The notes under the pieces: generated by a model | The model's input: only the letters and a program-made list of their open reading frames with translations | The model's database searches: none | Told to the model about the DNA's origin: nothing | In this document: piece after piece, positions 6,641 to 13,316 of the stretch | Numbering within the stretch: position 1 is the stretch's first letter | Layout of the letters: every line of letters starts with the position of its first letter | Source: CAZLQG01 sp964561655 | GTDB taxonomy: Bacteria > Patescibacteriota > Doudnabacteria > UBA920 | Assembly: GCA_964561655.1 (NCBI GenBank) | Contig: CAZLQG010000013.1 | Location: 1 to 23,796 of the forward strand | Reading direction: 5' to 3' | DNA length: 23,796 nt | Made by a program: the position numbers and the translations under genes

Positions 6641-6667
6641 GTGATATATTTGTATAGTTGATAAAAT
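6639..6667 (+). promoter_or_regulatory. Candidate extended -10 promoter for ruvA
   Basis: TTGTGA (6639-6644), 17-bp spacer, TAAAAT (6662-6667) preceded by TGA. The start site would be near 6674, leaving a leader of about 78 nt before the ruvA ATG. Confidence 0.55.
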
Positions 6668-6680
6668 AACTAAAGATACA

Positions 6681-6722
6681 ATGCAACGAATAATGCGAAT
6701 TCGTTTTTATCAGTATCATTAG
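6681..6722 (+). other. Possible leader ORF (13 codons) with hairpin, upstream of ruvA
   Basis: ATG 6681 opens MQRIMRIRFYQYH and stops at 6722, all within the predicted ruvA leader. A 7-bp inverted repeat, AACGAAT (6685-6691) and ATTCGTT (6699-6705), followed by TTT, lies inside it. There is no SD; this may be chance. Confidence 0.25.
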
Positions 6723-6751
6723 CATGCATTAGTAGATTGGTATCTATTATT

Positions 6752-7309
6752 ATGATTGCTTACTTAAGGGGAAAAATTTTAGAAAAAGGCTTAACTTATC
6801 TCATTGTTGAAAATAGCGGGGTAGGGTATAAGGTTTTTGTCACGCCGGAATTTATAGCAAAAGAGGTCGGCGAAGAGATGAGCTTATTTATCTATCACAA
6901 ATCCACCGACGATGGGCAGGCTCTGTTTGGCGTGCCGGATTTTGAAACTTTGAAGTTTTTTGAACTTTTGATTACCGTTTCCGGGGTTGGGCCAAAGGTA
7001 GCTTTAGCGATTTTGTCAGCGGCAAAGGTTGGAGCAGTAAAAGACGCAATCGCCAGGCAGGACGTAGGGATTTTTATTCGTATTTCCGGAGTTGGGACCA
7101 AGACCGCAGAGCGCATTATTGTGGAGCTTAAGAATAAAGTAGAATCAGCATCAGCCGAAGGCAAAATAGGTTCCAGTGAAGTTTTCGACGCGCTTTTGTC
7201 GCTCGGATATAACCAGAAAGAAGTAAGAGACGTCATTAATAAGCTTGATCATCAAAAACCTCAAGAAGAGCAGTTGAAAGAAGCTCTAAAGCTTTTAGGC
7301 AGAAGTTAG
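6752..7309 (+). CDS. ruvA: Holliday junction branch-migration protein RuvA
   Basis: RuvA tetramers bind four-way DNA junctions and load the RuvB motor. The product has 185 residues, close to the family norm. The N-terminal OB fold opens MIAYLRGKI, with the typical NSGVGYKVFVT segment. Two helix-hairpin-helix motifs follow (LITVSGVGPKVALAIL, IRISGVGTKTAERIIVELK), then an acidic linker and a C-terminal domain III (EVFDALLSLGYNQKEVRDVI) that contacts RuvB. I chose ATG 6752 over TTG 6737 because MIAYLRG is the conserved beginning. No SD is visible. RuvB and RuvC are not in the window. A candidate promoter at 6639-6667 would drive it, possibly with femAB downstream. Confidence 0.96.
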   Translation: MIAYLRGKILEKGLTYLIVENSGVGYKVFVTPEFIAKEVGEEMSLFIYHKSTDDGQALFGVPDFETLKFFELLITVSGVGPKVALAILSAAKVGAVKDAIARQDVGIFIRISGVGTKTAERIIVELKNKVESASAEGKIGSSEVFDALLSLGYNQKEVRDVINKLDHQKPQEEQLKEALKLLGRS

Positions 7310-7319
7310 TAGGCAATTC

Positions 7320-7424
7320 CTAATGACGAATTACTAATTTTTAATCAATTTCTAATTATCTAATTCAAATTTTTCATTAGATATTGATTAAGCATTTGGC
7401 ATTAATAATTAGAAATTTGTAGAT
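7320..7424. repeat. Heptamer-phased spacer before femAB
   Basis: The 105 bp before the femAB ATG divide into exactly fifteen 7-bp steps, with related words returning at 7-bp spacing: CTAATGA, CGAATTA, CTAATTT near the left end and AAGCATT, TGGCATT, AATAATT, AGAAATT near the right. The array abuts the ATG and leaves no SD. Confidence 0.65.
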
Positions 7425-8459
7425 ATGAAAGTTGCAGAAGCGCTTGAATCTGAAAAGGATATTTATAATCAATTTGTTGCCGCCCAAGAAAGCGGCAGTT
7501 TTTTGCAAGGCTATGAATGGGGGGAGTGGCAGGCCAGCCTGGGGCGGGAAGTTTACAGATTTAAGATTGTCGATGAGGGCGAGCAAACTATTGGTTCGAT
7601 ACAATTAGTTCGGATGCCTTTGCCGTTTGGGCAATATTATCTATACGCGCCGTATGGACCGGTGTTCGCCGGGGGCAAGAATTTCCAATTTCCAATTTCC
7701 AATTTCCAATCAATTTTAAATGAAATAAAGTCTAAATTTTCAAATGCGGTGTTTATTAGATTTGAGCCGAAGTTTGATATATCTTTAATCTTTAATCCTA
7801 AATTTTTAATCAAATCCCCAAATATTCAGCCGGGCAAAACTCTTATTATTGACCTTGCCAAAACCGAAGAGGAGCTTTTGGCGGAAATGCATCATAAAAC
7901 CCGTTATAATATCCGCCTCGCGCAGAAGCATGGCGTAGAAATCCAGAAGGAATTTGTCGTCTCTGCCGGCAACGGCCTATTTTTTAAAGAGGCGGTTAAT
8001 TTAATTACAGAAACGGCCGCGAGGCAGGGTTTTAAAACGTTTTCAAAAAGCTACTATTATAAACTGATAGACTTTTTTGCTTTGCATCATAAAGGGGAAG
8101 TTAAGCTTCATTTATATAAGGCGGTTTTTAACAAACAGCTGTTAAGCGCCGCGGTAATGGTTGATTTTGGAAAAGTGAGGACATATCTTTTTGGAGGATC
8201 ATCGCGGGAGCACAAAAATATTATGGCGCCGTATCTACTTCATTTCCAAGCGATGCTGGGTGCTAAAGGGCAGGGCTTAGAATTTTACAATTTTTGGGGA
8301 AGTGAAACTGCCTCCGGCAAGACACCCGGTTTTGTCCGCTTTAAGTTTGGTTTTGGGGGCGCGGAAAAAGCATACGCCGGGGCTTATGATTTTGTTTTTA
8401 GTCCTGGTTATTATCGTATATATAAATTTTTGAGGTCCATTAACAGGATTATAAATTAA
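7425..8459 (+). CDS. FemAB-family aminoacyltransferase (peptidoglycan bridge formation)
   Basis: A 344-residue member of the Fem/GNAT-like fold. These cytoplasmic enzymes transfer amino acids from aminoacyl-tRNA to the peptide of lipid-linked peptidoglycan precursors. Family features seen: SFLQGYEWGEWQ (25-36), YYLYAPYGPVF (71-81), the basic MHHKTRYNIRLAQKHGV (155-171), the tandem acyltransferase core, and late FYNFWGSE and GFVRFKFGFGG segments. The amino acid added cannot be read from the sequence. Two runs of 7-bp repeats lie in frame (residues about 86-95 and 120-129) in the first subdomain, so two surface loops look repeat-derived. It follows ruvA by 115 bp of heptamer-phased sequence, has no SD, and ends in a strong hairpin. 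Confidence 0.9.
   Translation: MKVAEALESEKDIYNQFVAAQESGSFLQGYEWGEWQASLGREVYRFKIVDEGEQTIGSIQLVRMPLPFGQYYLYAPYGPVFAGGKNFQFPISNFQSILNEIKSKFSNAVFIRFEPKFDISLIFNPKFLIKSPNIQPGKTLIIDLAKTEEELLAEMHHKTRYNIRLAQKHGVEIQKEFVVSAGNGLFFKEAVNLITETAARQGFKTFSKSYYYKLIDFFALHHKGEVKLHLYKAVFNKQLLSAAVMVDFGKVRTYLFGGSSREHKNIMAPYLLHFQAMLGAKGQGLEFYNFWGSETASGKTPGFVRFKFGFGGAEKAYAGAYDFVFSPGYYRIYKFLRSINRIIN
7680..7707. repeat. In-frame 4x7-bp perfect repeat in femAB
   Basis: Four exact copies of AATTTCC, followed by a partial unit. It encodes KNFQFPISNFQ inside the FemAB coding region without breaking the frame. Confidence 0.95.
7783..7810. repeat. Second in-frame heptamer run in femAB
   Basis: Units CTTTAAT, CTTTAAT, CCTAAAT, TTTTAAT, encoding SLIFNPKFLI. 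The same words recur in the murE-tsaB and rpoB-rpoC spacers. Confidence 0.85.
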
Positions 8460-8488
8460 CCCCAGGCTTTGCACCCGGGGTTAATTTT
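8453..8488. terminator. Bidirectional terminator, femAB / clp gene
   Basis: AAATTAACCCC (8453-8463) pairs perfectly with GGGGTTAATTT (8477-8487) across a 13-nt loop, flanked by A-rich and T-rich tracts. It overlaps the femAB stop codon and the last codons of the convergent clp gene. Confidence 0.85.
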
Positions 8489-11141
8489 GTTTGACTGTCA
8501 GCTGGCCTTTTTCTAAATCTATTACCACGCTGCTGCCGCGCGGGAGTTTTTTAGAAAGCAGTAATTTGGCAATAAAGCTCTCCACGTGATCCTGGATATA
8601 GCGTCTTACGGGCCTTGCTCCCAAAAGTGGGTCAAAAGCTTTCTCTGCAATTTCTTTGGTAACGTTTTGGGTAAAGGATAGCTTAATGCCTTTTTCCAAA
8701 AGTTGATGGGTCAGGTTTTGCAGTTGCAGGTAGGCTATTTGTTGGACTTCGCCCGGGCTTAGGGGGCTGAAAACGATTATGCCGTCAAAGCGGTTCAAGA
8801 GCTCCGGAGGAAAAATAGCCGAGAGCGTCAGGCTGAACAGCCTTTGCTTGATTTGTTCCAGCCTTAAGTTTTGTTTAATGCCTTCCTGAATTTCCCTGGT
8901 GCCGGCGTTGGAGGTGGCAATAATTAGGCAGTGGGTAAGGTCTAAAGTTTCGCCGCGTCCCGAGGTCAGTCTCCCGTCTTCTAAAACCTGCAGGAACAAG
9001 TTAAGAATTTCGCCGCTGGCTTTTTCAAATTCGTCCAAAAGCAAAAGGCAGAAAGGATAGTTTTTAAGATGTTTAATCAGGGGCGAGTCTGTGCGGCTTT
9101 GGGGAGCGCCCAAAAGTTTGTTCAGGCCGCCTTCTCCTTGGTATTCTGACATGTCAAGCCTTAAAAGATATTTTGGATCCCCAAAGTATTCCCGCGCCAG
9201 CACCCTGGCGACTTCGGTTTTGCCCACGCCCGTGGGTCCCAAAAACAGGAAAGACCCAAGAGGTCTTTGGTCTGAAGCCAGGCCGGACCGGGCTCTTCTT
9301 AAGCCTTCGGCGACCGCCTCGACGGCAGCAGCCTGGCCTACAATAAATTTGCTTAAGGTATTTTCTAAGCGTAAAAGCTTTTCCGCTTCGTTTTGGCTGA
9401 AGGTGTGGGCCGGTACGTGGGTTTTGTCGCTGATAATTTTTTCTATAATTTCCGGGGTAATAATTTTGTGTTTGCTGCTTTGCGCGCGGGAAACAGCCTC
9501 AACTAAAATGCTGATAGCTTTTTGGGGCTGACCCATATCTTTTAAGTAAATGTCGGTGAGTTCCACTGCCTGTTCAATTGCAGGGTACCTAAAGAAGCAG
9601 CGGCCTTTGTATTCTAAAAGACTGGCTCTAATACAGCAGGCCAAAAGCACGCTTTCCTTGGTTAAGGAGCTAAGTTCGTAGGAAGCAAAAACTTCGTCAA
9701 AATTCGCTACGTTGTGCAAATAGTCGGTATAGTCTTCCAAACTGGTGGTACCAAGTACCATTAGGTTATGGTTTTGCAGATAATCTATTAAAAGTTCGGC
9801 AAAGCTAAGGCCGGAAACCGAAGTGGTTTTACTTAAGGTGTGCATTTCTTCTATTACCAGAATAATGTTCCCGCTCCTGGAAGCTTCTTTTAGGCTGTCA
9901 ATAAAAATTGTTTCCGCTCTATGGCCGGAGCCTAAAATCCCAGAAATTTCCAGGCGCACCAGCCGTTTGTCCTGCAGGATTTTGGGCACCTGCTCGGAGA
10001 CCATTTTAAATGCCAGTTCGTTAATCAGTGTGGTTCTGCCAGTGCCGGGCTCGCCTTTAATGAGGAGGCTTTTTCTGCCTTGGCTAAGGAGTTTAAAGAT
10101 CTCGCTTAAATCGTTGTTTCTGCCCAGCGCCATCGGCAGGTTGCCATGCTTGGCGTCCCAAGTTAAATCGCGGCTGTAGCGGTCTAAATAGTAAGTTGGA
10201 ATCGCGGTTAAGCCTCTGTTGATTTCGCTTTCCGGCTTGAGCTTGGCCAGCTTATGGAAAATTTTTAAATCTTTGGAAAGCAGTTCAAGGTTGAAAATCC
10301 AGGTCGCTAAAATTTCCAGTTTTTCAATAGAGAGGTTTAAATTAAAGAAAACGGCTTGTAGAATATGGTTTTCATTCAGGTCAATGGCCAGTGCGCATAA
10401 AAGCATTAAAGGGTCAATGGTTTTATTGTGGAGCTTGAGGCTTTCCGTAAAGGCAGTAAAAGGGATTTTGTAGAGCTCTTCTTCGGAAGCCTTAGGGGAC
10501 AGCAGGGCGTAATTGCTGATTAAAGTTTTGATGTCTTCGGGGTTTACCCCGAGCCGCAGAAAAATTAATTTGGTGCTTTGCTGCTCCAGCAGGGATTGGA
10601 TTAAATCAGTGGCAATGACTTCCAAGTTATCGGATCTGCGATTCTGCCCAAAGAGTTTTTTAAGATTTTGCTGCCGCAGTTTGGCGAATTTTAGGGAATT
10701 ATTCCAGGCGGTTTTTGTTTCTTTGTTAAAGAGGTGGTAGATGTCAATTTCAGGAGGTTTTTGGGAATGTTTTTGGACTGCTTCAAAATGCAGCAGGTTC
10801 AAAGTTTTATTGTTCAGCTCATTTTGTTTGCTTTTCGCCCAAAGATAACAGCTGGTGAACACAGATATCCAAAAGACAGAATTGTAACCGGAAGGGGCAA
10901 GCAAGAAAAACCAGCTTTTATTTTCTATCCCGTTCCAAGCGCTTACTGAGAAAGCAATTACTCCCAAAGCGGCGAGTATCCAAAGAATAAGCAGGACAAG
11001 TTTTTCAATTGCATCGTGAATTTTTTCTAAGGAGATCCTGCTTTCTTTGAAGCTGCCGTTAAAGGCAAGAACGGTATTGTTTGCCCGCGCTTTCCGCGGC
11101 CAGTTGCCATTATTTGTTTTTTGGAAAGTTAAGCTTAGCAT
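8481..11141 (-). CDS. Membrane-anchored Clp-type double-ring AAA+ protein with degenerate D1
   Basis: An 886-residue ClpA/B/C relative. Two membrane helices (about 46-69 and 76-101) come first; family members are normally soluble. A helical region (about 175-290) resembles the Clp N-domain repeat pair. D1 looks dead: Walker A is GEPGTGRT (363-370), Arg replacing the catalytic Lys; Walker B reads VIEEMH; the ERRF arginine-finger segment is replaced by FDEVFA (481-486); and GHRA stands where KYRG bears the pore aromatic. D2 looks active: GPTGVGKT (635-642), LLLDE (700-704), sensor-1 Asn in ATSNAG, LLNRFD (R784) and sensor-2 GARPVRR (841-847). Yet GAPQSRT (678-684) replaces GAPPGYVG, so the D2 pore aromatic is also missing. 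Threading substrate into a protease is therefore doubtful. It follows the 110-residue membrane gene by 4 bp. Confidence 0.92.
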   Translation of the reverse strand: MLSLTFQKTNNGNWPRKARANNTVLAFNGSFKESRISLEKIHDAIEKLVLLILWILAALGVIAFSVSAWNGIENKSWFFLLAPSGYNSVFWISVFTSCYLWAKSKQNELNNKTLNLLHFEAVQKHSQKPPEIDIYHLFNKETKTAWNNSLKFAKLRQQNLKKLFGQNRRSDNLEVIATDLIQSLLEQQSTKLIFLRLGVNPEDIKTLISNYALLSPKASEEELYKIPFTAFTESLKLHNKTIDPLMLLCALAIDLNENHILQAVFFNLNLSIEKLEILATWIFNLELLSKDLKIFHKLAKLKPESEINRGLTAIPTYYLDRYSRDLTWDAKHGNLPMALGRNNDLSEIFKLLSQGRKSLLIKGEPGTGRTTLINELAFKMVSEQVPKILQDKRLVRLEISGILGSGHRAETIFIDSLKEASRSGNIILVIEEMHTLSKTTSVSGLSFAELLIDYLQNHNLMVLGTTSLEDYTDYLHNVANFDEVFASYELSSLTKESVLLACCIRASLLEYKGRCFFRYPAIEQAVELTDIYLKDMGQPQKAISILVEAVSRAQSSKHKIITPEIIEKIISDKTHVPAHTFSQNEAEKLLRLENTLSKFIVGQAAAVEAVAEGLRRARSGLASDQRPLGSFLFLGPTGVGKTEVARVLAREYFGDPKYLLRLDMSEYQGEGGLNKLLGAPQSRTDSPLIKHLKNYPFCLLLLDEFEKASGEILNLFLQVLEDGRLTSGRGETLDLTHCLIIATSNAGTREIQEGIKQNLRLEQIKQRLFSLTLSAIFPPELLNRFDGIIVFSPLSPGEVQQIAYLQLQNLTHQLLEKGIKLSFTQNVTKEIAEKAFDPLLGARPVRRYIQDHVESFIAKLLLSKKLPRGSSVVIDLEKGQLTVKQN

Positions 11142-11145
11142 TTGG

Positions 11146-11478
11146 TTAAATGCTAAAAATTTGAAAAACTATTATCATAGTCAGCGCTGGGAGCAACACT
11201 AAATACGCAAACCCTAAGACACCAATGAGCAAGACGTGCAAAACAAAAATAATAAGTTTATAAACCAGTAAAATAATACGGACAAAAAAACTAATTATGA
11301 TGCCGCTTCGGGTATAATCACCATAAAGTGGTTCTTTTAAATGTTTGGCGAAAACCAAAAGGCCGGTTTTTTGCAAATGGTAATGGTATTTTCTTTTTGC
11401 CCAGTCTTTAAACACGGAAAAACCCGTGGTATACCACCACAAGGGGAAAGTTAGGATATTTAAGGGAAAGTCATTCAT
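11146..11478 (-). CDS. Small two-helix membrane protein paired with the Clp ATPase
   Basis: 110 residues, family not recognised by name. The N-terminal half is amphipathic and aromatic/basic (LTFPLWWYTTGF, DWAKRKYHYHLQ), then a probable conserved signature HLKEPLYGDYTRSG (46-59), then two membrane-spanning stretches (about 59-81, with Arg67 and Lys74 inside, and 83-108). It is the first gene of a two-gene minus-strand unit; the Clp ATPase begins 4 bp after its stop and has no SD of its own, suggesting translational coupling. A subunit or anchor for the ATPase in the cytoplasmic membrane is the simplest inference. A TATAAT (11525-11520) lies about 42 bp upstream of its start. Confidence 0.8.
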   Translation of the reverse strand: MNDFPLNILTFPLWWYTTGFSVFKDWAKRKYHYHLQKTGLLVFAKHLKEPLYGDYTRSGIIISFFVRIILLVYKLIIFVLHVLLIGVLGFAYLVLLPALTMIIVFQIFSI

Positions 11479-11519
11479 TTATATTTTGATTTCTGGAAAG
11501 CTTAGAAAACCTCTATTTT

Positions 11520-11562
11520 ATTATACGATACTTTGCTAAAATAGGCTAATTGCTGTTATATT
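11520..11562. promoter_or_regulatory. Divergent promoter region, Clp pair / Mur ligase
   Basis: Minus strand: TATAAT at 11525-11520. Plus strand: TGCTAAAAT at 11534-11542 and TGTTATATT at 11554-11562, both of extended -10 form. The second plus-strand element lies only 7 nt before the ATG at 11570, which would give a leaderless message. No good -35 is seen for any of them. Confidence 0.5.
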
Positions 11563-11569
11563 TTAAAGC

Positions 11570-12916
11570 ATGGAAGCCCTAAAGCAATTTTTAAAAAAGT
11601 ATATTATCCCTGAAAGCTTGCTTAAAACCTTTCGGCCCTTTTATCATGGCCTGCTGGCGCTGGTTGCGGATTTTTATTTTGGCAGGCCATCGTCAAAAAT
11701 GGTCGTAATCGGAGTAACGGGGACGGCGGGAAAATCCACGACAGTGCAGATGCTGGCGAGGATTTTAAATTATCACTCCTTCCTTAATCCCTCCCCATCA
11801 AGGGGAGGGAAAGCTTATCGATGCGGGTTTATCACTACCATTAGTTTTTTTGACGGTGAGCAGGAACATATAAATAAGCACGGGCTTTCCATGCCCGGTG
11901 GGCCCTTATTGCAAAAACAACTGTGTGCGATACTTGACCGAGGCTGCAAATACGCGGTGGTGGAGTGTACTTCCGAGGGTTTGGCGCAAAACCGGCATTT
12001 GGGGATTAATTTTGATATGGCAGTGTTCACGAATTTATCGCCGGCGCATTTGGACAATCACGGGGGAAGCTTTGAAAAATACAAACAGGCAAAGGGAAAA
12101 CTTTTCAAAGCAGTAGGCAGAGAAAATGCAGGAAAAGCTATAGTTGTTAATTTAGACGATGGGAGTGCGGAATATTTTTTAAAATTTAGGGCGCAAAAGA
12201 AAGTTGCGGTCAGCTTTGCGGGGAAAGAAAGCGGGTTAGCCGATCAAGTTTTTCAAGCCAAAGAAGTTGACCAGGGGTTTGAGCTTGATGGAAAAAAATT
12301 TGAAGTAAAACTTTTTGGCAAATTTAACAATCAGAATGCTGGTTTAGCTGCGGTAGCGGCAAAGATTTTGGGTGTGTCATTAACGGAAGCTGCGCGTGCG
12401 ATATCAAATTTTGACAAAATCAGGGGCAGGATGGAGACTGTTTCCAGTAATCGTAATATCATTATAATTGTCGATTACGGCTGTGAGCCGGCAACGATTA
12501 AAGCAGCATTGCTGTCGGCGAAAGAACTGCCTCACAAAAAACTTATTCACGTGTTTGGTGCAACCGGCGGGCACAGGGATGTGGGCAAGAGATTTGAGTT
12601 TGGAAAAATTTCAGCCGAGCTGGCAGACGAGATTATCATTACTAATGATGACGTGTATGATTCGGATCCGGAGGAGATAACTAAAAATATTGAATCAGGA
12701 ATCAGGAATCAGAAATTACGGGCAGGCAAATACGAAATCATTTTAGACAGACAATCCGCTATCCGTCGTGCTTTGGAAATAGCACAGCCCGGAGACGTTG
12801 TTTTAATTACCGGCAAGGGTAGTGAACAATTTTTAGTTTTGCCGGGGAATAAAAGAATTGTTTGGGATGACGTAAGCGTGGTCAAGCAGGAGCTTGACAA
12901 AATCTCTAATTTTTAA
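11570..12916 (+). CDS. MurE-like Mur ligase lacking the N-terminal domain
   Basis: Mur ligases add amino acids to UDP-MurNAc-peptide using ATP. Here 448 residues carry the central ATPase (GVTGTAGKST, 48-57; TNLSPAHLDNHG, 154-165; YKQAKGKLF with the carbamylated-Lys position, 171-179) and the C-terminal ligase domain (GRMETV, VDYGCEPATIKAAL, GATGGHRDVGKR). MurE is the closest relative by motif order. Its P-loop normally lies past residue 100, so the UDP-sugar-binding domain is missing. VDYAHTPD is changed to VDYGCEPA, and the DNPR-type specificity motif to TNDDVYDSDP, so the added amino acid and even the acceptor are uncertain. A GC-rich palindrome (11789-11809) and a 3x7-bp repeat (12692-12712) lie in frame. 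tsaB follows 13 bp later. Confidence 0.88.
   Translation: MEALKQFLKKYIIPESLLKTFRPFYHGLLALVADFYFGRPSSKMVVIGVTGTAGKSTTVQMLARILNYHSFLNPSPSRGGKAYRCGFITTISFFDGEQEHINKHGLSMPGGPLLQKQLCAILDRGCKYAVVECTSEGLAQNRHLGINFDMAVFTNLSPAHLDNHGGSFEKYKQAKGKLFKAVGRENAGKAIVVNLDDGSAEYFLKFRAQKKVAVSFAGKESGLADQVFQAKEVDQGFELDGKKFEVKLFGKFNNQNAGLAAVAAKILGVSLTEAARAISNFDKIRGRMETVSSNRNIIIIVDYGCEPATIKAALLSAKELPHKKLIHVFGATGGHRDVGKRFEFGKISAELADEIIITNDDVYDSDPEEITKNIESGIRNQKLRAGKYEIILDRQSAIRRALEIAQPGDVVLITGKGSEQFLVLPGNKRIVWDDVSVVKQELDKISNF
11789..11809. repeat. In-frame GC-rich palindrome in the Mur ligase
   Basis: CCCTCCCC (11789-11796), loop ATCAA, GGGGAGGG (11802-11809). It encodes NPSPSRGG just after the P-loop helix, where related ligases run straight on. 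Confidence 0.85.
12692..12712. repeat. In-frame 3x7-bp perfect repeat in the Mur ligase
   Basis: Three exact copies of GAATCAG (21 bp, seven codons), translated within NIESGIRNQK in the C-terminal domain. Confidence 0.92.
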
Positions 12917-12931
12917 TCTTTAATCCTTAAT
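12904..12931. repeat. Heptamer array spanning Mur ligase stop to tsaB start
   Basis: CTCTAAT, TTTTAAT, CTTTAAT, CCTTAAT. The second unit contains the TAA stop of the ligase and the fourth overlaps the ATG of tsaB (12930), so the whole spacer is repeat. Confidence 0.9.
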
Positions 12932-13250
12932 GATTTTATATATAGATAATTCAGAATTTGGAAAAGTTTTTTTTACCATTGTCGATTATCGTAGAATTAC
13001 CAACAAAAAAATTTTTTCCATCAAGCCTTCGGAAAACCACAAGACGTTGGAACTTTTGGAAAAATTTTTAAAGCAATCCAAAATCCAAAATCCTAAATCT
13101 AGAATCAATCGACTGGTTGTCTGTAAGGGGCCGGGCAGTTTCACCGGCATTAGGGTGGGTTTGAGCCTTGCCCAGGCTTTGAGTCTGGCGTGGAAAATTC
13201 CCTTGCGAGTTTTATCTAAACCAGATTTTGTTAAAACCTTGCAACAATAA
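12930..13250 (+). CDS. tsaB: Short TsaB-like protein (N-terminal lobe only)
   Basis: TsaB partners TsaD and TsaE in making t6A37 on ANN-reading tRNAs. The sequence opens with the actin-like strand MILYIDNS and carries the family hallmark VCKGPGSFTGIRVGLSLAQAL (from about residue 64). It is only 106 residues; typical bacterial TsaB has around 220, so the second lobe is absent. Truncation by sequencing error is unlikely, because a strong terminator starts 1 bp after the stop and leaves no room for more. A heptamer run (13075-13108) encodes residues about 49-60, a loop before the hallmark. The start has no SD, being embedded in the end of the repeat spacer after the Mur ligase. Confidence 0.82.
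   Translation: MILYIDNSEFGKVFFTIVDYRRITNKKIFSIKPSENHKTLELLEKFLKQSKIQNPKSRINRLVVCKGPGSFTGIRVGLSLAQALSLAWKIPLRVLSKPDFVKTLQQ
13075..13108. repeat. In-frame heptamer run in tsaB
   Basis: AATCCAA, AATCCAA, AATCCTA, AATCTAG and a partial AATCAA unit. The encoded loop is QSKIQNPKSRIN. Confidence 0.88.
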
Positions 13251-13282
13251 AAAACATCCCAAGAAATTTGGGATGTTTTTTT
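13251..13282. terminator. Bidirectional terminator, tsaB / ABC permease
   Basis: ACATCCCAA (13254-13262) pairs with TTGGGATGT (13268-13276), extended by three A-T pairs, with a 5-nt loop and U-tracts on both strands. It serves the convergent tsaB and ABC genes. Confidence 0.92.
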
Positions 13283-13316
13283 CGTGTAATTTGTGATATT
13301 TGAGTATTTGTGGTGA

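Noticed and set aside
7320..7424. CRISPR array
   Set aside because: The 7-bp units are too short and contiguous, with no spacers and no cas genes.
12930..13250. tsaB as a frameshifted pseudogene
   Set aside because: A strong terminator follows the stop immediately, leaving no remnant of a second lobe.
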